Shown: in pieces, positions 24,861-33,447 of the stretch
Numbering within the stretch: the stretch's first letter is position 1
How the letters are laid out: each line of letters starts with the position of its first letter
From: an uncultured Bacilli bacterium
GTDB taxonomy: Bacteria; Bacillota_I; Bacilli_A; RF39; UBA660
Assembly (NCBI GenBank): GCA_944363605.1
Contig: CALVUM010000075.1
Location: 1 to 35,085 of the forward strand
Length of the DNA stretch: 35,085 nucleotides
Reading direction: 5' to 3'
The notes under the pieces: generated by a model
What the model was told of the DNA's origin: nothing
Seen by the model: the letters and a program-made list of their open reading frames with translations, nothing else
Database searches by the model: none
Translations under genes and position numbers: made by a program

Positions 24861-25655
24861 ATGATTGAAACCAAAGAAAAATTTTATACGGCAAAGTATG
24901 ACCGAGTTTTTAAAGAAATCTTCTTAAAAGAAGAAAACGAAGATCTATTAAAAGAAGTTTCTATAAAAGAAATTAAAAAAGTTTTAAATATTGAAAAAAA
25001 TTCTGGAAATATTCATGTCCGAAGAAAGTATGTCGATGTTTTATTAGAAACAGATATCGGGTTAGTCGGAATCGAGATTAATAGTTCTGTAAAAGACTAT
25101 CTGCATGTGAGGAACCTAGCCTACCACTGTGACACCTATGCTCATTATACAGAAACTGGCGAATACTACCGCGAAGACATTTATATCATTCAAATTAATT
25201 TGACTTACGGAATTAAAAATGATGAAGAAATAATGAGGGTATATGAAGTACAAGACAAGAAACTGAAAAAGTTTGTGGAGAACTTCCAAATTATTGAATA
25301 CAATATGGACAAAGTGATGGAGTATTGGTATACTAAAGACGAGAAAAAGATAAAGGAATACTTATACTTAATTCTTCTTGATTTAGGAAAAGAAGAATTA
25401 GAAGAAGTAGCAAAGAAAAGTCTGGAGGTAGGGAAATATATGAAAGATTTAGAAAAAGTGAATGAAGATCCAATATTTAGAGAATTTATGACAAAAGAAG
25501 AAGATGAGAGAAAAATCAGAAATACCGAATTATATGCTGCTAGAGAAGAAGAAAAAATTGAAATTGCTAAAAACTTATTAGGTGAGCTTTCAATAGAAAA
25601 AATATCAGAAGTGACTGGTTTAGAAATAGAAGAGATCAAGAAATTAGAATCTTGA
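24861..25655 (+). CDS. Rpn / PD-(D/E)XK nuclease-family putative transposase
   Basis: A 264-residue protein of the widespread Rpn-like family, often labelled recombination-promoting nuclease or putative transposase. The N-terminal YDRVFKEIF motif, then VDVLLETDIGLVGIEIN (the PD-(D/E)XK core, with IEIN where IEIQ is usual) and the C-terminal VTGLEIEEIKKL helix are family marks. These genes are multi-copy in gut bacteria; the only studied members promote recA-independent recombination. No terminal repeats are visible, so it is not a defined insertion sequence. Confidence 0.8.
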   Translation: MIETKEKFYTAKYDRVFKEIFLKEENEDLLKEVSIKEIKKVLNIEKNSGNIHVRRKYVDVLLETDIGLVGIEINSSVKDYLHVRNLAYHCDTYAHYTETGEYYREDIYIIQINLTYGIKNDEEIMRVYEVQDKKLKKFVENFQIIEYNMDKVMEYWYTKDEKKIKEYLYLILLDLGKEELEEVAKKSLEVGKYMKDLEKVNEDPIFREFMTKEEDERKIRNTELYAAREEEKIEIAKNLLGELSIEKISEVTGLEIEEIKKLES

Positions 25656-25661
25656 TTTTTT
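25635..25661 (+). terminator. Terminator of the Rpn-like gene
   Basis: ATCAAG (25635-25640) pairs with CTTGAT (25651-25656), loop of 10, T to 25661; it includes the last codons and the stop. Confidence 0.65.
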
Positions 25662-25686
25662 GGTAAAAAAATATATTTTAAAAGCT

Positions 25687-25715
25687 GTTGACTAATGGTT
25701 CTTTTTATTTTAAAA
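25687..25715 (+). promoter_or_regulatory. Promoter of the asnS T-box transcript
   Basis: TTGACT (25687-25692) and TAAAAT (25710-25715), spacing 17, predicting a start near 25722. Confidence 0.65.
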
Positions 25716-25721
25716 TAAAAG

Positions 25722-25930
25722 TATCTTCTTAAGAAAGAAACGAGTAAAATATATTTTTTGATTAAAGAGAGGGCTAATATGCTGAGAATGCCTATCAATA
25801 TATATTTGAAAAACAATTCTTTAAATACTTAAGAACGGGTTTTATACTCGATAAAATGAATGAGTACCTAGGTAAAATAAGGTGGCACCGTGGGAGTTAA
25901 TCTCACCCTTATGTTATCTGGGTTTTTATT
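25722..25930 (+). promoter_or_regulatory. T-box riboswitch controlling asnS
   Basis: The leader senses uncharged tRNA. The conserved T-box GGTGGCACCGTG is at 25881-25892; UGGC (25883-25886) would pair with a tRNA end GCCA, fitting the G73 of tRNA-Asn. The antiterminator forms from ATAAGG (25877-25882) with CCTTAT (25907-25912) and GTGGGAG with CTCAC (25890-25906). Stem I closes with CGAGTA (25741-25746) and TACTCG (25845-25850); AAC at 25834-25836 on its 3' side is the likely specifier codon for Asn. The hairpin TACTC/GAGTA (25845-25865) would be stem III. The competing terminator is short: ACCC (25905-25908) with GGGT (25920-25923), then a T-rich stretch. Confidence 0.85.
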
Positions 25931-25950
25931 TTTATGAAAGGATGATTTAT

Positions 25951-27318
25951 ATGTTTTTAGATGAAGTTTTTGCAAAAAAAGAAGAATTATTAGGAAAAGA
26001 AATTACTGTTCATGGTTGGATTAGAAATCATCGTCCCCAAAAAGAATTTGGGTTTATTGATTTTTCTGATGGAACTACTTTTAAACATTTACAAATTGTA
26101 TATGACAAAGATTTAAAGGATTTTGATAATATCATTTCTCTTAAAAATGGTTCTTCTATTGAAGTAAGAGGTGTTTTACAAAAAAGCGAGGGAAAAGGTC
26201 AAGATATAGAATTGAAAGCTTCAAAAATTCTTTTACTAGGAGATTGTCCTACGGATTATCCATTGCAACCCAAAAGACATTCTAATGAATTTTTGAGAAG
26301 TATTGCTTATTTAAGACCTCGAGTAAATTTGTTTCAAGCAGTATTTCGAATTCGCAGTTTAGCTGCTTTAGCAATTCATGAATACTTTGGCAGCCATGGA
26401 TTTATCTATTTCCATGCCCCAATTATTACTGCCTCAGATTGTGAAGGAGCCGGCGAAATGTTTCAAGTTACAACACTTCCTCTAGACAAATTAAAAGGAG
26501 AAGTGGATTACAAAAAAGATTTTTTTGGCAAACCTACTTCTTTAACAGTTTCAGGGCAATTACAAGCGGAAACTTTTGCTCAAGCCTTTTCTAAAGTTTA
26601 TACTTTTGGACCAACTTTTCGAGCAGAAAATTCTAATACCAAAGTGCATGCTTCTGAATTTTGGATGATCGAACCTGAAATGGCTTTTGTAGATATCAAT
26701 GAAAACATGGATGTTATGGAAGATATGTTAAAATATATTGTGAAGTATTGTTTAGAAAAAGCTCCAGACGAATTTCGATTTTTAGATCAATTTGTTGAAA
26801 AAGGATTAATTGAAAAATTAGAAAAATTAGTAAACGCGAAATTTACAAGAGTAACACACGAAGAAGTAATTACTATTCTAAAAAACGCGAATGTTAAATG
26901 GGAATTTACTCCGGAATATGGAGAAGATATAGCTAAAGAACACGAAAAATATATTACCGAATATTTTGATGGTCCAGTTTTTATTACCGATTGGCCAAAA
27001 GATATTAAAGCATTTTATATGAAACAAAATGAAGATAACAAAACTGTGGCCGCGGTTGATTTAGAAGTTCCAGGTGCTGGCGAATTAATGGGAGGAAGCC
27101 AAAGAGAAGAGTCTTTAGAAAAATTATTAAATAGAATGAACGAATTACAAATGGACACGAAAGAAATGGAATGGTATTTAAATTTAAGAAAATATGGAAC
27201 CTGTGTTCACTCAGGCTTTGGTATGGGCTTTGAAAGGTTATTAATTTATTTGACGGGTGTGGATAATATTCGTGATGTAATTCCTTTTCCAAGAACTCCA
27301 GGAAACTGTGATTTCTAA
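25951..27318 (+). CDS. asnS: Asparaginyl-tRNA synthetase
   Basis: AsnRS charges tRNA-Asn with asparagine. The 455-residue class IIb enzyme has the N-terminal OB-fold anticodon-binding domain (VHGWIRNHR, GFIDFSDGTTF), class II motif 2 (FGPTFRAENS) and motif 3 (GFGMGFERLL). HASEFWMIEPE supports AsnRS over AspRS. ATG 25951 follows AAAGGATGA; an upstream in-frame GTG at 25882 is rejected because it lies in the T-box. The T-box with an AAC specifier agrees with the enzyme. The stop overlaps the start of a small gene (TAATG). Confidence 0.95.
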   Translation: MFLDEVFAKKEELLGKEITVHGWIRNHRPQKEFGFIDFSDGTTFKHLQIVYDKDLKDFDNIISLKNGSSIEVRGVLQKSEGKGQDIELKASKILLLGDCPTDYPLQPKRHSNEFLRSIAYLRPRVNLFQAVFRIRSLAALAIHEYFGSHGFIYFHAPIITASDCEGAGEMFQVTTLPLDKLKGEVDYKKDFFGKPTSLTVSGQLQAETFAQAFSKVYTFGPTFRAENSNTKVHASEFWMIEPEMAFVDINENMDVMEDMLKYIVKYCLEKAPDEFRFLDQFVEKGLIEKLEKLVNAKFTRVTHEEVITILKNANVKWEFTPEYGEDIAKEHEKYITEYFDGPVFITDWPKDIKAFYMKQNEDNKTVAAVDLEVPGAGELMGGSQREESLEKLLNRMNELQMDTKEMEWYLNLRKYGTCVHSGFGMGFERLLIYLTGVDNIRDVIPFPRTPGNCDF

Positions 27319-27578
27319 TGACCGAAGAGCAAATATTTGGACTAGCGAGATGCTTATGTCATGTTTATAAAATCTATCAATCACAAATCACAAAAGAAGG
27401 AAAAACGCTTTGGCTAAACAATTTAACAGCCTATAGTTTTTCCTTTAAACAAACATGTGATACTTTCTATAATAGTAATAAAACTGCATCTGAATGGCTA
27501 AAAATTCTTAGCAAAAAAGGAAATGCATTAAAAAATAAAAATATGAATTTACAAGAAGAAATTGAAAGTTTAAAATAA
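27318..27578 (+). CDS. Small protein coupled to asnS, unknown
   Basis: An 86-residue soluble, mostly helical protein whose ATG shares a base with the asnS stop (TAATG), so it is translated by coupling under the same T-box. It has two cysteines near the start (LARCLCHVY) and a WLKILSKKGN helix. No family recognised. Two convincing points make it a gene: tight coupling and codon use like its neighbours. Confidence 0.65.
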   Translation: MTEEQIFGLARCLCHVYKIYQSQITKEGKTLWLNNLTAYSFSFKQTCDTFYNSNKTASEWLKILSKKGNALKNKNMNLQEEIESLK

Positions 27579-27653
27579 CAATTTCTTTTTTGTTTGTTAA
27601 ATAAAATTTTATAATAACAGCAAAAAGAAAAAATGTTTTTTTTAGAATGTTTA

Positions 27654-27662
27654 TGTTATAAT
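27654..27662 (+). promoter_or_regulatory. Extended -10 for mutS
   Basis: TGTTATAAT (27654-27662) is a consensus extended -10. The start point would fall near 27669, just before AGGTGG at 27671, so the mRNA leader is very short. Confidence 0.55.
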
Positions 27663-27681
27663 TCTTATACAGGTGGTAAAA

Positions 27682-30222
27682 GTGAAACGTAGTGAAGTAA
27701 ATTATGAAGATTTAAGTCCAATGATGAAACAATATATGGATATAAAAAATGATTATGAAGAGGAACTTCTTTTTTATCGAATTGGAGATTTTTATGAACT
27801 TTTTTTTGAAGATGGGCTAACCGCATCAAGAGAACTAGAGCTAACATTAACAGGAAAGAATGCTGGCTTAGAAGAAAGAGTACCAATGTGTGGTGTTCCA
27901 TTTCATTCGGTAAAGCCTTATATCGAAAAATTAGTTAATAAGGGATATAAAGTTGCAATATGTGAACAATTAGAAGATCCAAAAGATACCAAAGGTATGG
28001 TAAAACGTGGTGTTGTTCAAGTAATCAGTAAAGGAACGGTAGTTGATTTAGAACTTTTAAATGAACATGATAATCACTATATCGCTTCTATACTAGATTT
28101 TACATATATTTATACTATTTGCTATGCCGATATTTCAACAGGCTCCATTTTTGTTTCTATCTTACCACATCAAACAGATAAACTGATAAGTACTATATTA
28201 AATTTAGGAATTTTAGAAGTTGTATTAGAAACGAATGAAAACATCGAATTAATCTCGCTTTTAAAAGGAACTTATGGCATAGAGGTGTCTATAAGTAACA
28301 ATTTTTTAGAAAATGAATATCCATCTGTTTATGCAGCTTTAGAGGATGAACATTATGTTAAAGCCATAAAACATTTATTTTACTATTTAGTAGTTAAAGA
28401 ATTAAAAGATTTAAGTCATTTTAAAGAAGCTGAAATAATTTATCCGGATGACTATTTAGAAATGGATATTCATACAGTAAGAAATTTGGAGTTAGTAGAG
28501 ACATTGCGTTTAAAAGAGCGAACTTTTTCATTATTATGGCTTCTAGATAAAACAAAAACAAGTATGGGTTCGCGAAAATTAAAGAATTGGTTGATGAATC
28601 CTTTAAAAAACGAAGAGCGTATTAAAGAAAGATACGATAAAATAGAAAAATTGAATAATGAATTTATTTTAAAAGAACAACTACGAGAATATTTATATCA
28701 AATTTATGATATGGAACGTCTTTGTGGGAAAATTTCCTGCGGATCCTTAAATGCAAGAGATTTATTGCAATTAAAAACAAGCTTAAAAGTTTTACCTGAA
28801 GTAGTAAAAATTGTGAAAGAACTTGATTTTGAAATAGAACTAAAAACGCATCAAGATATTTATGAATTACTAGAACAAGCAATATATGAAAATCCACCTG
28901 TGACAATAAAGGAAGGCTTTTTAATAAAAGAAGGATATAATAAAGAACTTGATGAATTAAAAAGCATTCGAAGTGGTGGAAAAGATTTTATTGCAAATTT
29001 TGAAAGTAAATTAAAAGAAGAAACTGGCATTAAAAATTTAAAAGTTGGTTATAACAAGGTTTTTGGATATTTCATTGAAATAACAAAAGGACAGCTTGCG
29101 AATGTGAGTGAAGAATTTCATTGGGAAAGAAGACAAACACTTACGAATGCTGAACGGTATATCAGTCCAGAACTAAAAGAAAAAGAAGCTTTGATTTTAA
29201 ATGCTGAAGAAAAAATCGTTGAAATGGAATATACAATGTTTAACGAAATTAAAGAGAAAATTAAAGAACAGATATTAGAGCTAAAAGATACTGCCGATTG
29301 TATTGCGACATTAGATGCTTTAGCTTCTTTAGCTGTATGTGCTGAAGAATATCGTTTAGTAAGACCAACTCTTAATCATGAACACATTATTGAAATCAAA
29401 AACGGAAGACATCCAGTGATAGAAAAAGTAAGTAATATGGAATATGTGTCCAATGATTGCATTATGGATAGAAGTATTCATACCCTTTTAATTACTGGTC
29501 CAAACATGAGTGGAAAATCAACTTATATGCGTCAGTTAGCTATCATCATTATCATGGCACAAATGGGTTCTTTTGTGCCAGCTAGCAAAGCCAATTTGCC
29601 AATTATAGATAAAATTTTCACAAGAATTGGTGCAAGTGATGATTTAGTAAGTGGCGAATCAACTTTTATGGTTGAAATGAAAGAAGCAAAAAATGCTATT
29701 TGTAACGCAACAGAAAACAGTTTAATTTTATTTGATGAGTTAGGAAGAGGAACTGCGACTTACGATGGAATGAGTCTTGCCGAGGCCATATTAAAATATG
29801 TAAGCACCAAAATCCAATGTAAAATCCTTTTTTCCACGCATTACCACGAACTTACAATTTTAGAAAACAGCATTTCCAGTATAAAAAATGTTCATGTAAG
29901 TGCAATCGAAGAAGATGGAAAAATCACTTTTTTACATAAAATTAAAAATGGAGCTGTGGATAAAAGCTACGGAATTCATGTAGCGAAATTAGCCGGTTTA
30001 CCAGACGAGGTAATCAAGGATGCATTAGAAATTTTATCAATATATGAAAAAAAGCCTAAAATGGAAAAATCAGATACTCAATTACAGTTAATTATGGATT
30101 TTCCAGAAGAAAAAAAAGATCCAATAAAAGAAAAATTAGAAAAAATAGATCCTTTAAGAATGACACCAATGGAAGCATTAAATATGTTGTATGAATTAAA
30201 AATGGAAAACAATCATAAATAA
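27682..30222 (+). CDS. mutS: DNA mismatch repair protein MutS
   Basis: MutS recognises mispaired bases and starts mismatch repair. The 846 residues have the mismatch-binding Phe-x-Glu (Phe37, Glu39 in DFYELF), the connector, lever and clamp domains, and the ATPase with Walker A GPNMSGKST (from Gly606) and Walker B ILFDELGRGT, followed by the helix-turn-helix near ADE-type residues AGLPDEVI. GTG at 27682 is taken as start because AGGTGG (27671-27676) stands five bases before it; the GTG at 27673 lies inside that site. No mutL follows in the window. Confidence 0.96.
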   Translation: MKRSEVNYEDLSPMMKQYMDIKNDYEEELLFYRIGDFYELFFEDGLTASRELELTLTGKNAGLEERVPMCGVPFHSVKPYIEKLVNKGYKVAICEQLEDPKDTKGMVKRGVVQVISKGTVVDLELLNEHDNHYIASILDFTYIYTICYADISTGSIFVSILPHQTDKLISTILNLGILEVVLETNENIELISLLKGTYGIEVSISNNFLENEYPSVYAALEDEHYVKAIKHLFYYLVVKELKDLSHFKEAEIIYPDDYLEMDIHTVRNLELVETLRLKERTFSLLWLLDKTKTSMGSRKLKNWLMNPLKNEERIKERYDKIEKLNNEFILKEQLREYLYQIYDMERLCGKISCGSLNARDLLQLKTSLKVLPEVVKIVKELDFEIELKTHQDIYELLEQAIYENPPVTIKEGFLIKEGYNKELDELKSIRSGGKDFIANFESKLKEETGIKNLKVGYNKVFGYFIEITKGQLANVSEEFHWERRQTLTNAERYISPELKEKEALILNAEEKIVEMEYTMFNEIKEKIKEQILELKDTADCIATLDALASLAVCAEEYRLVRPTLNHEHIIEIKNGRHPVIEKVSNMEYVSNDCIMDRSIHTLLITGPNMSGKSTYMRQLAIIIIMAQMGSFVPASKANLPIIDKIFTRIGASDDLVSGESTFMVEMKEAKNAICNATENSLILFDELGRGTATYDGMSLAEAILKYVSTKIQCKILFSTHYHELTILENSISSIKNVHVSAIEEDGKITFLHKIKNGAVDKSYGIHVAKLAGLPDEVIKDALEILSIYEKKPKMEKSDTQLQLIMDFPEEKKDPIKEKLEKIDPLRMTPMEALNMLYELKMENNHK

Positions 30223-30241
30223 TATTAAAAAGTAAGAGAAA

Positions 30242-30484
30242 ATGGAACAGGACAAAAAATACCTTTATCAAAAAAGAATTATTGCGCGGAAATACGGTAG
30301 AGAGATTAAAGAAAACTTTTATCAAAAAAAGGAGTTGTATCAAACGATAAATCAAATTATAAATCATACAGACCTCCCAACTTTAGAAAATTTTTATTCC
30401 TACCTAGATACTGACTCCTGTTATAAATGGGTAATCCAATATTTTAGACTTCAAAAACCTGTCCAACGAGAGAGAAAAGAGTGA
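30242..30484 (+). CDS. Small basic protein after mutS, unknown
   Basis: An 80-residue, highly charged helical protein (KYLYQKRIIARKYGREIKEN near the start, CYKWVIQYF near the end). It starts 19 bases after the mutS stop with a weak AAGAGA ribosome-binding site and is followed directly by a terminator, so it is read from the mutS transcript. No family recognised; an unconserved frame cannot be excluded. Confidence 0.55.
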   Translation: MEQDKKYLYQKRIIARKYGREIKENFYQKKELYQTINQIINHTDLPTLENFYSYLDTDSCYKWVIQYFRLQKPVQRERKE

Positions 30485-30486
30485 TA

Positions 30487-30513
30487 AAAAACTAGCCTTA
30501 CCTAGTTTTTTTT
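30487..30513 (+). terminator. Terminator of the mutS transcript
   Basis: AAAAACTAG (30487-30495) pairs perfectly with CTAGTTTTT (30502-30510), loop of 6, T to 30513. Confidence 0.85.
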
Positions 30514-30538
30514 GATACAATAAAAAAGGTGATATATG

Positions 30539-30934
30539 ATGCAAACGAGAAGCGAATTAAGACAAATTGCCATGACATGTTTATATCAAATTGATATTTT
30601 AAAACAGACACACATTTCTTATGATGCAGAGGAAATTCTAAAAGAAAATTTGAATGTAGATAATGAATTTGTTAAAGATTTAGTTTATGGAGTTATTACA
30701 GGAGAAACAGAGATTGATGAAATTGCCAATAGATATTTAAAAGATTGGAAAATCAATCGTTTAGATAAAACAGGTGCAGCTATTTTACGTATGGCCATTT
30801 ATGAACTTAAATATATGGAAACACCTCCGATAGTCGTAATTAACGAAGCCATTGAATTAGCTAAAAAATATACAGATGAAGATTTAGTGAAAATGATTAA
30901 TGCTGTATTAGATAAAGTTTTAAAGGATATGTAA
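30539..30934 (+). CDS. nusB: Transcription antitermination factor NusB
   Basis: NusB binds boxA RNA with NusE/S10 and helps rRNA operon antitermination. The all-helical 131-residue protein has the signature RLDKTGAAILRMAIYELKYM and then VVINEAIELAKKYT, near the C-terminus MINAVLDKVL where FxNGVLD is usual. Two adjacent ATGs exist; 30539 is preferred because AAGGTGAT (30527-30534) then has normal spacing. It begins the operon with the HipA-like gene, xseA and xseB; nusB next to xseA is common in Firmicutes. Confidence 0.93.
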   Translation: MQTRSELRQIAMTCLYQIDILKQTHISYDAEEILKENLNVDNEFVKDLVYGVITGETEIDEIANRYLKDWKINRLDKTGAAILRMAIYELKYMETPPIVVINEAIELAKKYTDEDLVKMINAVLDKVLKDM

Positions 30935-30935
30935 C

Positions 30936-31874
30936 ATGAATTTGTATAATGGACGAATAAATTTAGAGGAAGAAATAAAAAAAGAGAAGAGAGAAAATTC
31001 AAAAATAATTATTGCACGAGCTAAAGAAAGTTCTAAAGTTGCCTATTGGATTCGTAATTTTAAGGGTAAAAATTATTTATTTAAAAAGACAGCTTACGAA
31101 GAAAAATATCGAAGCTTACTTGTTGGAAAGATCGCACAAGAGGTAGGGATATCTTTTCCAAAAACAAAACTTGCCTTTTATAAAGGAAGTGATGGTGAAC
31201 TTATTGAAGACTATCGTAAAGAAGGGTATGCATACATAAGTGGAACTGAGATTTTAATGGAATATTTTTATTTTTTAGAAGCCAATAATAAAATAGATAT
31301 ATTATTTAAAGATTATAATCCTTACTATTATGATGAAGAGCTAATTTTAAGGAAAATGAATAATCTAGAAACAATTTGGAATGCTGTAGAATTTCACTTT
31401 CGTAAATACCCAAATAAAAATACCATCGTATATCAAATTATAAGTTCTTTGGCCAATCGTTTTGCGCTAGATTTTCTGACCATGCAACAGGATCGTACAG
31501 ATTTTAATTGGGAAATAGAAGAAAATCCATTAAAAGACGAGGGTCATTTAACACCGTTGTTTGATTGTGATAAAAGTTTTCAAAGTTCTTTTTTGATTAA
31601 ATTAGATTCTGGAGAAAACCAAAAAACATCAGACACATACGAAAAATTGGCTTATTATTTAGAAATTTCTCACTCAAATTATACATCATTTTTTTACTCT
31701 CTATTCGAAACTTATACTCCGGATAGAATAAATGCTATGATAAAAGAATTAGAAAAAGAAAATGATTTTATTATGGAAAAAGAAATAAAAACAGAAATAA
31801 TGGAAAGTTATCAAATTCATTATCAAGAAATGCAAAAAATTTTGGATAATTTAAACATGAAGAATAGAAGGTGA
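30936..31874 (+). CDS. HipA-like kinase-fold protein
   Basis: A 312-residue protein that resembles the HipA/phosphatidylinositol-kinase-like fold. Visible are a lysine-bearing strand followed by an Ala/Glu helix (KNYLFKKTAYEEKY, Lys50/51), the catalytic-loop-like MQQDRTDFNW (Asp186, Asn191, like DRHxxNW) and the metal-binding-like PLFDCDKSF (Asp210, in the DFD/DFG place). It starts one base after nusB and ends five before xseA, so it is a true operon member. No HipB-like antitoxin is beside it. Protein kinase activity is inference; an inactive relative is possible. Confidence 0.6.
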   Translation: MNLYNGRINLEEEIKKEKRENSKIIIARAKESSKVAYWIRNFKGKNYLFKKTAYEEKYRSLLVGKIAQEVGISFPKTKLAFYKGSDGELIEDYRKEGYAYISGTEILMEYFYFLEANNKIDILFKDYNPYYYDEELILRKMNNLETIWNAVEFHFRKYPNKNTIVYQIISSLANRFALDFLTMQQDRTDFNWEIEENPLKDEGHLTPLFDCDKSFQSSFLIKLDSGENQKTSDTYEKLAYYLEISHSNYTSFFYSLFETYTPDRINAMIKELEKENDFIMEKEIKTEIMESYQIHYQEMQKILDNLNMKNRR

Positions 31875-31879
31875 AATAT

Positions 31880-33205
31880 ATGGAGTATCTAACAATCTCT
31901 CAAATAAATAATTTTATTAAAATGATTTTTGATGGAAATTCATATTTGCAAAAAGTGTATTTAAAAGGGGAAATTAGCAATTTTAAAAGACATTCTTCTG
32001 GTCACTTATATTTAACCTTAAAAGATGAGGAATCAAGAATAAGTGCAATTATGTTTCGAAGTATGGCTTCCAAATTAACGTTTATTCCAGAAGATGGGAT
32101 GAATGTTTTAGTAGAAGGTAGAATAAGTGTATATCCGGCAGGTGGAAATTATCAAATTTATATTGATAAGATGGAACAAGACGGTTTAGGAAATCTTTAT
32201 GTAGAATTTGAAAAACTCAAAAAGAAATTAGCGAGTGAAGGATTGTTTGATCTAAGCCATAAAAAACCGATTCCAAAATTTCCTAGAAAAATAGGTATTG
32301 TCACAGCACCAACGGGCGCGGCTATTAAAGATATTTTAAGTACAATAGCAAGACGATTCCCTCTATGTGAAACCATTCTTTTTCCTTCTCTTGTGCAAGG
32401 AGTGCAAGCAAAAGATGATATTGTAAGAAATATTAAAAAAGCTCAGGAATACGATTTAGATGTTTTGCTGGTCGGACGTGGTGGAGGTTCAATCGAAGAC
32501 TTATGGGCATTTAACGAAGAAATAGTTGCGCGTGCTATTTATGAATCTAAAATACCCATCATTAGTGCAGTCGGTCATGAAGTGGATGTGACCATTGCTG
32601 ATTTTGTTGCAGATAAACGTGCTCCAACACCAACAGGTGCCGCTGAAATGGCTGTTCCAACATTAGAAGAAGTAAAAAATTTATTTCAAACCAAACAAAT
32701 TGAAATATCAAATGCCTTTTTAACTAGATTAAATGAGAAAAAACATCATTTAAAGAAATTGGCGGATAGTTTTATCTTAAAAAATCCTATGGTTTTATAC
32801 GATGTAAAAATCCAAAAATTAGATGATTTAACTGACAAATTAAAAAATGCTATGGGTATATTTTTAGAAAATAAAACAAAAGAAATAAATCATATAAAAG
32901 AACACTATATCATAAAAAATCCACTCTTTATGTATCAAAATAAGATTGAAGAAATAAAGAAAAACCAAGAAATTTTACAAAAAAATATAGAAGCAATTTT
33001 AAATAAGAAAAATCACGATTTTGCATTTTTAATTCAAACATTAAAATTAGTTAATCCTCTAAATATTCTAGATAAAGGATATTCATTAATAAAAAAGGAT
33101 GGACATATACTTAAAGAAAGTAGTAAGATAAAAGAAAAAGATATATTAAATGTTCGCCTGTCAAAAGGAGAACTTAGTGTAGAAGTAAAGGAGATTATAT
33201 CATGA
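31880..33205 (+). CDS. xseA: Exodeoxyribonuclease VII large subunit
   Basis: XseA is the catalytic subunit of ExoVII, which degrades single-stranded DNA to oligonucleotides. The 441 residues contain the N-terminal OB-fold (VYLKGEISNFKRHSSGHLY), the catalytic domain (GIVTAPTGAAIKDIL, LLVGRGGGSIEDLWAFN, SAVGHEVDVTIADFVAD, RAPTPTGAAE) and a long coiled-coil-like C-terminus that binds XseB. ATG 31880 follows AGAAGGTG; the GTG at 31871 is part of that site. It overlaps xseB by four bases. Confidence 0.95.
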   Translation: MEYLTISQINNFIKMIFDGNSYLQKVYLKGEISNFKRHSSGHLYLTLKDEESRISAIMFRSMASKLTFIPEDGMNVLVEGRISVYPAGGNYQIYIDKMEQDGLGNLYVEFEKLKKKLASEGLFDLSHKKPIPKFPRKIGIVTAPTGAAIKDILSTIARRFPLCETILFPSLVQGVQAKDDIVRNIKKAQEYDLDVLLVGRGGGSIEDLWAFNEEIVARAIYESKIPIISAVGHEVDVTIADFVADKRAPTPTGAAEMAVPTLEEVKNLFQTKQIEISNAFLTRLNEKKHHLKKLADSFILKNPMVLYDVKIQKLDDLTDKLKNAMGIFLENKTKEINHIKEHYIIKNPLFMYQNKIEEIKKNQEILQKNIEAILNKKNHDFAFLIQTLKLVNPLNILDKGYSLIKKDGHILKESSKIKEKDILNVRLSKGELSVEVKEIIS

Positions 33206-33447
33206 ATGAAATTACATTTGAAAAAGCATTACAAGATTTAGAAAGCATTATTAAAGATTTAGAAAGTGGGAGTATTCCATTAGAAGAAGCTATTAACAAA
33301 TATACAGATGCGATGAATTTAGTGAAAATTTGTCAGGAAAAATTAGATAAAGCAACTAAGCAAGTCAATAAAGTTTTAAGCGAAAACGATGAATTAAAAG
33401 ATTTTGAATTAGAAAGCAAGGAAAATGGCAATGAGCAAATTAGTTAA
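33202..33447 (+). CDS. xseB: Exodeoxyribonuclease VII small subunit
   Basis: XseB coats the coiled coils of XseA. The 81-residue helical protein has the family motif FEKALQDLESIIKDLESG followed by PLEEAINKY and a CQEKLDKA helix. AAAGGAG stands before the ATG, which overlaps the xseA stop. Its end overlaps the proS reading frame. Confidence 0.95.
   Translation: MNEITFEKALQDLESIIKDLESGSIPLEEAINKYTDAMNLVKICQEKLDKATKQVNKVLSENDELKDFELESKENGNEQIS

Noticed and set aside
25205-25816. Reverse 203-codon frame opposite the Rpn-like gene and T-box
   Set aside because: Serine/phenylalanine-rich antisense shadow; it also crosses the T-box promoter.
25882-25950. Upstream extension of asnS from a GTG at 25882
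   Set aside because: It lies inside the T-box and antiterminator; the ATG at 25951 has its own ribosome-binding site and begins the normal AsnRS N-terminus.
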